Positions 1-7,023 of a stretch of DNA of 35,404 nucleotides are shown in pieces. The stretch's first letter is position 1; the number at the start of each line of letters is the position of its first letter. The translations under genes were made by a program, and so were the position numbers. The notes below the pieces were generated by a model that was not told the origin of the DNA, made no database searches, and saw only the letters and a program-made list of their open reading frames with translations. The DNA is taken from NCBI GenBank assembly GCA_019359315.1, contig JAHHHO010000055.1, positions 1 to 35,404 of the forward strand, given 5' to 3'. This DNA comes from Myxacorys californica WJT36-NPBG1 (lineage in GTDB: Bacteria; Cyanobacteriota; Cyanobacteriia; Leptolyngbyales; Leptolyngbyaceae).

Positions 1-117
1 CGCCAGCGTGTCTCTCGCTTAGTCCGCAAAACCTTGTCGTTTTCTAAGTTGTTGGAGAACCACATTGGAGCAATCTGGTACTTTGTTCACGCCTATAACA
101 AATCATTACTTCTGTAG
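1..117 (+). pseudogene. IS1-family transposase, C-terminal fragment
   Basis: Frame 1 is open from the window edge to a TAG at 115-117 and encodes 38 residues with the sequence RLVRKTLSFSKLLENH followed by IGAIWYFVHAYN, which matches the conserved C-terminus of IS1-family transposases. The rest of the element, if present, lies left of the window, so whether the copy is intact cannot be judged here. An IS982-type fragment starts within 50 bp downstream. Confidence 0.75.
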
Positions 118-162
118 GACTACCAGCTTTTGATACAGAAACAACAAAAGTAGGTGAGACGC

Positions 163-500
163 ATGTATTCTATCGAGGAATTCATCATTGCAGTCTATTG
201 CTGTGTAGACGATCAACTGAAAACCCTGACCAAATCAGCACCAATTCGAGGACGTGGATTTGAGCCAGGATTGAGTGACGCGGAAGTGATGACGATAGAA
301 ATTGCCGGGGAATATCAGCACTACGACAGTGATAAAGGAATTTGGAGCTATTTTCGCCGACACTGGCACAGTTGGTTTCCGAACTTGTTGAGTCGGTCAA
401 GTTTTGTGCGGCAAGCGGCAAATTTATGGCAGTACAAGCAGCGATTACAGCAGCACTTGGCAGCGGAGTAAGGGGCATTTGAAGACGAGGTGCATCTGAT
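163..500 (+). pseudogene. IS982-family transposase, 5' fragment
   Basis: The reading frame starts MYSIEEFIIAVYCCVDD, the typical N-terminus of IS982 transposases (a GTG at 154 would add three residues). It is open to an in-frame TAA at 469-471, after LAAE. The same frame then continues GAFEDEVHLM, which also fits the family, so the TAA looks like a point nonsense mutation replacing a leucine codon and not a natural end. The frame is cut at 500/501 by the terminal repeat of the next IS6-family element. The C-terminal catalytic part is absent from the window. Non-functional. Confidence 0.75.
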
Positions 501-1329
501 GGCTGTGTCGCAAAAATTAGCCAATGGTAAGCTTGACAAGCCCCGTTCTGTCTTCTTGCCCTCCGATGTCTACTGTTTCTCTATCTAAGTGGCGGCAGTT
601 TCTGCCCGAAATCATCCTGCTCAACGTCCGGTGGTACTGTCGCTACACCTTGAGCTATCGAGATTTGGAGGAGATGATGCAGGAACGAGGCGTGGAGGTT
701 GACCACTCGACGATCAACCGTTGGGTACTGAAGTACGCGCCCGAACTGGACAAACGGATTCGACCCTACCTCAAGCCGACGAATGATTCCTGGAGAACCG
801 ACGAAACCTACATCAAAATTAAGGGTGTGTGGAAATATCTGTATCGCGCAGTCGATTCAGAAGGGAATACCCTAGACTTCATTTGAGTGCCAAGCGGGAT
901 GGCAAGGCAGCAGCACGCTTCTTTCGTAAAGTCCTCAAGGCTCAGCACACTCAGATGCCACGGGTGATTACAGTGGATAAGAATGCCGCTTACCCAGTAG
1001 CAATGGAAGCGTTGAGAGAAGATGAGACGCTCGCTGAAACAACTGAATTACGGCAAGTGAAATACTTGCATAACGTGGTTGAACAGGACCACAGAAATAT
1101 CAAGCGGATTACCAGACCCATGATGGGATTCAAATCGTTCAATAGTGCGAGAAGAACCCTGAGAGGGATTGAGGCAATGAACATCATTCGTAAAGGACAA
1201 GTGAAAGGAATCAAACAAGGGAATAGTGTCTCTCAAGCCAAGTTGATTGAAGCACTCTTTGGAATTGCTGCTTAAGCGAATGCAAACGATATCGATCGGT
1301 TGTCCTTAATAAGTTTTTGCGACACAACC
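501..1329 (+). mobile_element. IS6-family insertion sequence, complete but with dead transposase
   Basis: The ends are near-perfect inverted repeats: GGCTGTGTCGCAAAAA at 501-516 and the complement of GGTTGTGTCGCAAAAA at 1314-1329. The 829-bp length, single DDE transposase and terminal sequence fit the IS6 family. The 8 bp on either side (493-500 and 1330-1337) do not match, so no target duplication remains, consistent with recombination or with insertion into different IS remnants on each side. A related element end lies at 33934. Confidence 0.85.
567..1275 (+). pseudogene. IS6-family DDE transposase, frameshifted
   Basis: Starts MSTVSLSKWRQFLPEIILL and continues with the family signature YRDLEEMMQERG. 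The first catalytic Asp is in TDETYIKIKG, the second Asp in TVDKNAAYP and the Glu in VEQDHRNIKR. The frame breaks near 881: GNTLDF is followed by a stop, whereas the shifted frame reads LSAKRDGKAAARFF. The pattern fits a one-base deletion. All catalytic residues are encoded, but in two frames, so the protein should be inactive unless a frameshift is suppressed. About 235 residues when joined, normal for the family. Confidence 0.85.
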
Positions 1330-1330
1330 C

Positions 1331-2046
1331 ACAGAATCGCTCTACCGACTCAAACGCCCCAAAGCCCAGGGTCGGATAATAGCGGTGTTTGATCCCCCGA
1401 TGCTCTTGCTCAATGGGATTATCAAACAACTTCCCGGTTCATGGATGACCGCTTCACTCAGAACCTCTGAGATGGCGCGCGGGTAGGATGCCAGCCTATC
1501 CGTCACGACTCGATTCGGCGGTGTTTGCGCCATCTCCAACGCTTGCTCGAAAAACACTTGCGCCGATTCCATGTCTCGCTGCTCCCGCAGCAGCGAGTTT
1601 ACCAAATTGCCGTCTTCATCCATCGCTCGATACAAGTAGCACCACCGACCCTTGACTCGGATGAAGGTTTCATCGACGTGCCAGTTCCTCCCCATCGTAC
1701 CCCTGCGCTTTGCCCGCAGTTGCTCGGTAACTAGAGGCGCAAATCGCTCTTCCCAATGCCGCACCGTTTCATGCGTGAACTCACATCCGCGCAGCAGAAA
1801 GAAGTCTGCGACATCTCGCAGGCTCATCATCTTGTAGCGCAACCGACCCATCAACACCTGAAACACAATATCGGTGAACACTTCTAGGAAGTTGAACCGC
1901 GTGCCTGTGCCTTCATTGAAGCTCGATAGACATTCCCGGCAATAGAACGTCGGGTAGCCGAGGCTGGTGGCGCGTTTGAGTTGAGTCGTGAGTGAGGAAT
2001 GGCAGTGGGGACAGTGCATCAACTCGATGTGGGAGTTCGGTTTCAA
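1331..2046 (-). pseudogene. Second IS6-like transposase, frameshifted and truncated
   Basis: Reads leftward from ATG at 2046. The N-terminus carries a CxxC...CxxC zinc-finger-like segment (CPHCHSS and YCREC), followed by RDVADFFLLRGCEFTHETVRHW, HVDETFIRVKG (first Asp) and VVTDRLASYP (second Asp). Near 1432 the frame shifts; the other frame carries LFDNPIEQEHRGIKHRYYP with the catalytic Glu, consistent with one missing base. The gene is then cut at 1330 by the right end of the IS6 element at 501-1329, and the missing C-terminus is not found on the other side. I could not define terminal repeats for this element. Confidence 0.8.
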
Positions 2047-2140
2047 GTTAGTCCCCAGAGTATCAGAGACAGTGGATTTCGCTCAACATTTAAGTCTTAA
2101 TTCTGACACTTTCCTTAAGATCTGCCAGTTAGACGCCAAT

Positions 2141-3094
2141 TTAGGAATGCAGTTGCGACTTAAACGTCAACTGCTGAAGTTCCTTTTGATTCCAGTTGCC
2201 TAACCTGGCGGCAGCTTCGTAGGTGCTTTGCAAGAACTCTAACAACATCTGATCCGGTGATTCTGCCTCACGGACAGCGTCGTAGGGCAAAATAAACTCG
2301 CCCAACTCTTTATTGTAAAATGCAGCATCAGGACGAACCTCAGCCTGCTTAAACCCATCGGGTTCTGGGTACGCATAGGAATAAAACGCTGGATATGATA
2401 ATCCGGCTCCGGGCCAAAATCCGGCACTACTGACTTCCTGGGAATAGGCTTCTTGCGCCACTGCATCCGGTAGATTTGGCACCCCTCCTGGATGTTCAGG
2501 AGCCGATCGCCCCGAAAAGCGAGTCACTGCTAAATCAAAACTCCCCCAGAAAAAATGAACCGGACTAACCTTGCCGGAAAAATGTGAGCGAAATTCTCGA
2601 AAGACCCGATCGGACTGTAGCAGCACTCGCCAGCATCGATTGGCATAATCCGCATCATAAGCAGCATGGGTTTCATCCTGCTCAAATCGAATTGGATTGG
2701 GAACTTCATTTGGTTTGGTGTTAATGGTGATGTGAAGATCGAGTGCTCTGAGCGTTTCCATCACAGTCTGATAAAAATCAGCAACAGAGCGAGGGTAGAG
2801 TGCGATCGCTCGTCTTGCCCCTGCGCTGGTTTGAATCAGCAACTCATGATCAATGAAGTCAAAGTCGATTTGAAAGATGCGACTGCCATAGGGAATCGTG
2901 GAAGTGGTCAGTCCCCGAACGGTTAAATAGAGGGGAATATGCCAGGAATGATTAATCCACGGAGTTTGGGCAAGTCGGATTTTGCCGATGATTTGAGTCC
3001 ACATGTGCAAGGTGGCATAGGTCTCTTGCCATGCGTCCAGGGGTAAACTCGGCCAAATATCTGTTGAGAATGGGGTCGGATGATTCGACATCAT
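2141..3094 (-). CDS. DUF5996-family protein
   Basis: A 317-residue protein, starting MMSNHPTPF, that resembles the DUF5996 family of unknown function. Family-like segments are WPSLPLDAWQETYATLHMWTQ near the N-terminus, HSWHIPLYLTVRGLTTS around residue 50, VHFFWGSFDLAVTRFSGR around residue 180 and an acidic-aromatic C-terminal half. No signal peptide or membrane segment is apparent. It is the last gene of a leftward cluster with tight spacing (30 bp from the zinc-finger gene), so it is probably co-transcribed with the azoreductase. The far side is IS debris. The biochemical role is unknown. Confidence 0.75.
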   Translation of the reverse strand: MMSNHPTPFSTDIWPSLPLDAWQETYATLHMWTQIIGKIRLAQTPWINHSWHIPLYLTVRGLTTSTIPYGSRIFQIDFDFIDHELLIQTSAGARRAIALYPRSVADFYQTVMETLRALDLHITINTKPNEVPNPIRFEQDETHAAYDADYANRCWRVLLQSDRVFREFRSHFSGKVSPVHFFWGSFDLAVTRFSGRSAPEHPGGVPNLPDAVAQEAYSQEVSSAGFWPGAGLSYPAFYSYAYPEPDGFKQAEVRPDAAFYNKELGEFILPYDAVREAESPDQMLLEFLQSTYEAAARLGNWNQKELQQLTFKSQLHS

Positions 3095-3124
3095 GGTTTC
3101 CTCGTGAATGGAAGCGGAGCTTAA

Positions 3125-3400
3125 TCAATAGTTCTTCTGCTGTTCATCGGCAAAACACCACAGCCATTGTTCTCCCAATTCGGCTGAACTGATCACCGCA
3201 TGTCCACTTTCTTCATAATGACGGCGTGCGTGCTGATTTTTGGATGAGTCGCAGCACAACATTTTGCCGCAGGTTTGACAAATTCTCAAGTGAACCCAGC
3301 GATCGCCAACCCGAAGGCATTCCTCACAGCGGAATACCGGGTAATTGGCTTTTGAAATCATAGTCTCTAGCGTCAGTTCGTTCAGGTGTTGACAAGACAT
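3125..3400 (-). CDS. UBP-type zinc-finger protein
   Basis: A 91-residue protein, essentially only a UBP-type (ZnF-UBP) zinc finger. It begins MSCQHLNEL and has regularly spaced Cys/His ligands: CEEC near residue 25, CQTCGK near 38, CCDSS, then HARRHYEESGH. The WVHLR and GHAV segments are also family-like. In bacteria these stand-alone domains are often annotated as UBP-type zinc-finger proteins, and their ligand is not established. It lies within the five-gene leftward cluster, 30 bp upstream of the DUF5996 gene and 36 bp downstream of the small membrane protein gene. Confidence 0.8.
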   Translation of the reverse strand: MSCQHLNELTLETMISKANYPVFRCEECLRVGDRWVHLRICQTCGKMLCCDSSKNQHARRHYEESGHAVISSAELGEQWLWCFADEQQKNY

Positions 3401-3436
3401 GGAAGGCTCCTGTAAATGTGCAAGAGATGTACTTGA

Positions 3437-3655
3437 TCAAATGGGATACAGCCATTTGCGAAAGAGTTGAGTGAGGTGCGGCATAATCACGTAGGTCAGC
3501 AGGACAACCGTTAGACCTGTAACCAACAGCGTTCTGAGCAATACCGGAAGCCCAGCCAGGAGCGGTACTAGAAAACGATTGAGAATAGATATCGTAAAAA
3601 ACACTCCCAGCCATGTGACGATCGCCATTTTGTAGCGCGGGGGTGGAGCCTTCAT
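3437..3655 (-). CDS. Small two-helix membrane protein next to ABM monooxygenase
   Basis: A 72-residue basic protein with two predicted membrane segments: MAIVTWLGVFFTISILNRFL and VLLRTLLVTGLTVVLLTYVI. The C-terminus reads MPHLTQLFRKWLYP. A similar two-helix tail is fused to the C-terminus of many antibiotic-biosynthesis-monooxygenase (ABM) proteins. Here it is a separate gene starting 21 bp after the ABM gene ends, so a split ABM-membrane protein is a plausible reading. It probably anchors the ABM domain at the membrane (inference). It is co-directional with the azoreductase operon. Confidence 0.65.
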   Translation of the reverse strand: MKAPPPRYKMAIVTWLGVFFTISILNRFLVPLLAGLPVLLRTLLVTGLTVVLLTYVIMPHLTQLFRKWLYPI

Positions 3656-3676
3656 GGGTTTGTTGGGAAGCGTAAA

Positions 3677-4012
3677 TCAGGTTTCCAGACCCGTTAGAGT
3701 TTGAATGGTTTCAGGCTTTTCAATCAAGGGTTGTAACCGCTCCAGCCATTCCTGCCGCACACTAGATTCCAGCCAGGTTTTGAGGTTGTTGTAATGATCA
3801 AATCTGAGAATTGCCACATATTCAGGATGAGTGGGGTTACAGGGTCGGATCACGCTGACTCCTAAGTGTCCCTTAAATTGGTGAGCAGCCGTCGCAATTC
3901 CGTGCAACCATTCCTCATAACCTTGCTCGCGCCCAGATCGAACGAAGTGAGAAATGATGGCGGTTACCTGGTGAGTTTCTTCATCTGTACCCACGACTAG
4001 TGGATCCTGCAT
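3677..4012 (-). CDS. Antibiotic biosynthesis monooxygenase (ABM) domain protein
   Basis: A ferredoxin-like alpha+beta ABM-domain protein of about 111 residues. Typical segments are TAIISHFVRSGREQGYEEWL, HQFKGHLGVSVIRP, EYVAILRFDHYNNLKTWLES and RQEWLERLQPL. ABM-fold proteins include cofactor-free monooxygenases and heme-degrading enzymes; the substrate here cannot be read from sequence. I chose ATG at 4012 because TGAGG lies about 9 bp upstream; a TTG at 4027 would add five residues. It sits between the azoreductase and the small membrane protein, suggesting joint action on a quinone- or aromatic-type compound (inference). Confidence 0.75.
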   Translation of the reverse strand: MQDPLVVGTDEETHQVTAIISHFVRSGREQGYEEWLHGIATAAHQFKGHLGVSVIRPCNPTHPEYVAILRFDHYNNLKTWLESSVRQEWLERLQPLIEKPETIQTLTGLET

Positions 4013-4057
4013 TACACATGACCTCAAAAACTTTAGCTACCCAAAAAGTGATGATAG

Positions 4058-4675
4058 TTAATGCGCGATCGCTGCTCTTAAAGCAGATTGGGCATTAGCG
4101 ATCGCCAGATTCCGGGCTTCATCCCCAAGATTAAGGCTATCGGCATAGACGAACTCAACATCCGTGATACCAATAAACCCAAAAATGAGTCGCAAGTAGG
4201 GTGTTTGTAGATCATAGGAGTGAGTAGGGCTACCTTCGGGGTAGGCTCCGCCTTGAGCCATAATGATCGTCATTTTCTTATTGTGAATCAATCCCTTGTA
4301 ACCTGCTTCATCAACGGAGAATGTACGTCCCGCTCGCACAATCTGGTCAAGATAAGCTTTGAAGTTGGCAGGAATGCTGAAGTTATACATGGGGATACTG
4401 AAAACGTAGCGATCGGCTGATAAAAACTCGTCGATCAATTCGTCGGAAATTTGAATTGCAGCGGCTAACTCAGGTGTATGTTGATCGGATGGAGTAAATG
4501 CAGCCGCGATCCAGTCTTCGCTCACAAAAGGAACAGGGTGATGCCCAATATCACGGTAAGTGATGGTGTCGTTGGGATGAGTGGTTTTCCACTGGTTAAT
4601 GAACTCTTTAGAGAGCGTGCGATAGATGGAGCGATCGCCACGCGGGCTCGCATTTAAATGGAGAATGTGGGTCAT
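4058..4675 (-). CDS. azoR: FMN-dependent NADH-azoreductase
   Basis: A 205-residue flavodoxin-fold protein matching AzoR in length and motifs. LHLNASPRGDRSIYRTLS is the FMN phosphate-binding N-terminus, FSIPMYNFSIPANFKAYLDQ is the family signature around residue 95, and GRTFSVDEAGYKGL follows. AzoR reduces azo compounds and quinones with NADH by two-electron transfer, which protects against quinone stress. It is the first full gene of the leftward cluster. Its ATG overlaps, as ATGA, the stop of a 38-codon reading frame just upstream, which may couple their translation. Confidence 0.9.
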   Translation of the reverse strand: MTHILHLNASPRGDRSIYRTLSKEFINQWKTTHPNDTITYRDIGHHPVPFVSEDWIAAAFTPSDQHTPELAAAIQISDELIDEFLSADRYVFSIPMYNFSIPANFKAYLDQIVRAGRTFSVDEAGYKGLIHNKKMTIIMAQGGAYPEGSPTHSYDLQTPYLRLIFGFIGITDVEFVYADSLNLGDEARNLAIANAQSALRAAIAH

Positions 4676-4788
4676 AGGATAAATTCCAGATTGTGAATGA
4701 AGAATGTAGCGGAGACGAATGAGTGATCGCTGGCGATCGCGCAGCCAGCCGAACCTGCGCCGACCACAATGTAATCATATTGAGTCAT
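4672..4788 (-). pseudogene. FAD-dependent (GMC-type) oxidoreductase N-terminal remnant
   Basis: On the minus strand ATG at 4788 opens 38 codons beginning MTQYDYIVVGAGSAGCAIAS, an exact-looking Rossmann FAD-binding start (GxGxxG) of GMC oxidoreductases such as choline dehydrogenase-like proteins. Homology then stops and the frame runs into the azoreductase start, ending in an ATGA overlap. This is best read as a gene deleted to its first 20 codons, with its promoter now driving azoR. It may still act as a translated leader peptide. Confidence 0.65.
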
Positions 4789-4821
4789 AACACTCTCGCT
4801 TGCAAACTTAACGGTTGTCCT

Positions 4822-4920
4822 GCAAGATTCTCTTTGTTCTATCTATCTGAAGTGTATTGAATTCCAGTGCTTGACTGCTTTCAGATTCTTACAATGGTTT
4901 GTCAGATTCTTATGGAGTTA
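4822..4920 (-). promoter_or_regulatory. Recurring promoter/operator block, copy 1 (azoR cluster)
   Basis: Read on the minus strand, this block contains AATCTGACAAAC and AATCTGAAAG as direct repeats 21 bp apart, then TCAAGCACTGGAATTCAATA, CACTTCAGATAG and AACAAAGAGAA. Related blocks occur at 22339-22430, 25585-25665 and 30815-30880, each just upstream of a gene. Direct repeats spaced two helical turns apart upstream of a promoter are typical for AraC-family activators, and an AraC-type protein is encoded at 16449. The link is inference. Confidence 0.5.
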
Positions 4921-4962
4921 GCCAATCTGTTTCAGTGCCATTCCACTGAAGCACTTAGCGTG

Positions 4963-5847
4963 TTAAGCCAGAATGTGTTTGAGTAGTTTATGGATTGCAA
5001 ACTGCTCAAATGTTGTTGGTGTAATTGCTTCAGGTGTTCGTGCTGTTGCATAGATGCCATCAGGATTGCCAAGGGCACGAAACAGATTCCCTAACTCTCG
5101 TTGTACATCCGGGGTTGCTCCAGTCAATGATAGTTGCTGCTGGATTGATTCAACCGTTACTTGAACATATTCAATCGAACGATTCAGCACTCGCGAAACA
5201 ATAGCAGTGGTTTCAGGAAGCGTTAGATTTTCTGGTCCCATCAAATTACGAGTCCATTGCCCAGCCCAACGATCGTCAAGTAAATACTTTGCGGCTTCAT
5301 CACCGATGTCATCAGTACTAATCCAGGGAATATCATGGTCACTGGCGTAGGGAAAATATACGGCATTGTCTTGCTCAATAAACTTGACTTGCCCTAGAAA
5401 ATTCTCCATGAAATAACCAGGACGCAGATGCAGCACATTCGAGAGCGTTTGGTTGAAAATCGATTCAACAGTCCCAACAAATGTAACTGTGCCGAGATCT
5501 TCACTTGCACCTGCACCCAGGCTAGAAATGTTGACTACTCGCTTGATGCTGTTTTCACGCACTGCTCTAGCCCCAGCCATCGCCGTCTGGATATACCAAT
5601 CGCGTAAGCTGAGTGCATCCAGTTTCGGTGGAGTCACCCAAAATAAAGCATCTGCATCCTGTGTTACCTCGATCAATCCTTGAGGATCATCACTGCTGAT
5701 TGGCTTCACCGTAGCACCTTGAGCCGCTAAATCAGCTAGCTTCTCTGGCTGTCGTGTCAGAAGGATGGTTTCGACTCCAGCCTGAACAACTTTCTGTGCA
5801 GCGTGTCGTCCAATATTGCCGGAAGCTGCGGCAATCACAATTTTCAT
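4963..5847 (-). CDS. NmrA-like NAD(P)-binding protein
   Basis: A 294-residue atypical short-chain dehydrogenase of the NmrA/NAD(P)H-binding type. The N-terminus MKIVIAAASGNIGRHAAQKV is a Rossmann dinucleotide-binding turn (GxxGxxG-like). VVNISSLGAG and LRPGYFMENFL are typical of the family, and the classical SDR YxxxK is not conserved. Members act as NADPH-sensing proteins or quinone/NADPH oxidoreductases (QorB-like). An AAAGGA ribosome site precedes the ATG at 5847. It follows the SnoaL-like gene with a 14-bp gap, so the two form an operon. Confidence 0.8.
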   Translation of the reverse strand: MKIVIAAASGNIGRHAAQKVVQAGVETILLTRQPEKLADLAAQGATVKPISSDDPQGLIEVTQDADALFWVTPPKLDALSLRDWYIQTAMAGARAVRENSIKRVVNISSLGAGASEDLGTVTFVGTVESIFNQTLSNVLHLRPGYFMENFLGQVKFIEQDNAVYFPYASDHDIPWISTDDIGDEAAKYLLDDRWAGQWTRNLMGPENLTLPETTAIVSRVLNRSIEYVQVTVESIQQQLSLTGATPDVQRELGNLFRALGNPDGIYATARTPEAITPTTFEQFAIHKLLKHILA

Positions 5848-5861
5848 GCTTTTTCCTTTGC

Positions 5862-6317
5862 CTACGCTACGCTATCTGCATTGAAAGATTGACGCAAATT
5901 TTGTGTGCCACCCCATGCCTTAAGGGCGGGAATAGGATTCCAGTATTCGCGATAATGAATGATCTTGCCTTCTTTAGTTTCCAGCCGCATTACATAATCT
6001 TGTTGATAGTGACGACCTGTAGAAACAATGACGGCTTCTCCATAAACCTCAGCAAATAGAACATTAGGATTTGACGTTGGGTAGATCCGGACGTTGGTAA
6101 ACACCAAATCTTGCATTTGTGCTGGCACATCTTTCATGTAGTTGTAGATGGCTTCTTTGCCTTCTAATCGTCCTGGTGTCGTGGAAGCATAGGGAAACTC
6201 AACGACTGCATTTTCGGCAAACAAATCTACCCAAGCTTGAACATCCTTACCCACAAGTGCTAAATGAGTGGCAAAAGCTTCAGCCGTCTGTCGCTCTTGG
6301 TTTGGTACTGGTTGCAT
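5862..6317 (-). CDS. SnoaL-like (NTF2-fold) protein
   Basis: A 151-residue NTF2-fold protein. Conserved features are the N-terminal helix pair, WVDLFAENAVVEFPYA, GRLEGKEAIYNYM, and the strands VLFAEVYGEAVI, QQDYVMRLETKEGKI and IHYREYWNP. Homologues are usually annotated as nuclear transport factor 2 family or SnoaL-like proteins; function is not predictable beyond a small-molecule pocket. I chose ATG at 6317, which has AGGAGA six bases upstream. A longer in-frame opening from TTG 6566 reads KATTYIEFIQTVMQMERA and may be a remnant of another gene. It is the first gene of the operon with the NmrA-like gene. Confidence 0.75.
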   Translation of the reverse strand: MQPVPNQERQTAEAFATHLALVGKDVQAWVDLFAENAVVEFPYASTTPGRLEGKEAIYNYMKDVPAQMQDLVFTNVRIYPTSNPNVLFAEVYGEAVIVSTGRHYQQDYVMRLETKEGKIIHYREYWNPIPALKAWGGTQNLRQSFNADSVA

Positions 6318-6517
6318 TGAATTCTCCTGAAAGCTGTTGATATTGCCAAAGTGAATATCTGGTGTACTTTGCTCCGAGTAGATCGGAGGCGACTGCACTG
6401 AGAGCAATGCGATCGCTCCTAATGCTTTCAACGTCGCTGCTTGAGCGTGCGTTAATCCAGTTGCACCTTGAATATTCATGCCTTCAAGCATGGAACCGTG
6501 CAATTTACTTGCTCGCT

Positions 6518-6667
6518 CCATTTGCATGACTGTTTGAATAAACTCAATATAGGTGGTCGCCTTCAAGCTGTCGCCTATAGCAAGTTAAATTTTTTATAGT
6601 GCAAATTGATAGATTAACCATGCCATCGCGGAGTAGAAGGCTGGCTCTAACTTAAGTTAGAATCCAA
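6518..6667 (-). repeat. 150-bp inverted repeat, left copy
   Basis: Read on the minus strand from GGATTCTAACTTAAGTTAGA, this 150-bp stretch aligns end to end with 14345-14495 on the plus strand at roughly four-fifths identity by eye. Shared blocks include GCGATGGCATG, CTATCAATTTG, TTTAACTTGCT and CTATATTGAGTTTAT. It carries the probable promoter and first codons upstream of the SnoaL/NmrA operon. The two copies flank the sensor kinase/response regulator module in inverted orientation. Confidence 0.8.
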
Positions 6668-6720
6668 ACTTGATCGAAAGTACATTCATACAACCAATCG
6701 ACCATTAATCGACCAATCAT

Positions 6721-6912
6721 TCCAGTGAACAGGCACTGCGCTGGAGCGTGGTTTTTCGCAAGGTCACCCATGGCTTTTGCTCTGATTGGGGTGCGGAGTT
6801 GTTCGCCCAGGTGCGGTCGTTGGTGGATACGGCTCACCATCAGAGTATCTCTGCCTTCCAGTCTATTCCCCATGCCCTTGCCTCACACCAGTCTGATCGG
6901 CTACTGAGTTGA
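6721..6912 (+). pseudogene. Transposase C-terminal remnant (IS66-like)
   Basis: The frame from 6721 to the TGA at 6910-6912 encodes SSEQALRWSVVFRKVTHGF, then CSDWGAELFAQVRSLVDTAH. This resembles the C-terminal box of IS66-type transposases (SEQALR, RK, GGFRS-WG). No start or catalytic domain is present upstream, where sequence similarity ends near 6700. A short fossil in the intergenic region upstream of the kinase gene. Family assignment is moderate. Confidence 0.5.
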
Positions 6913-7023
6913 GCAATTACAAGTCAAAATATAGAGATCTACACAAGGCGCTTTATATTCTGGAGTTTGGCAAGCGATATACTTTGGGAAACGGATGACA
7001 GTCCTTCATCGGGGGAGTATTCA

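Noticed and set aside
6967-7023. TTG start at 6967 for the hybrid kinase
   Set aside because: ATG 7024 has GGGGGAG upstream and kinase similarity begins just after it; the extra 19 residues are low-complexity.
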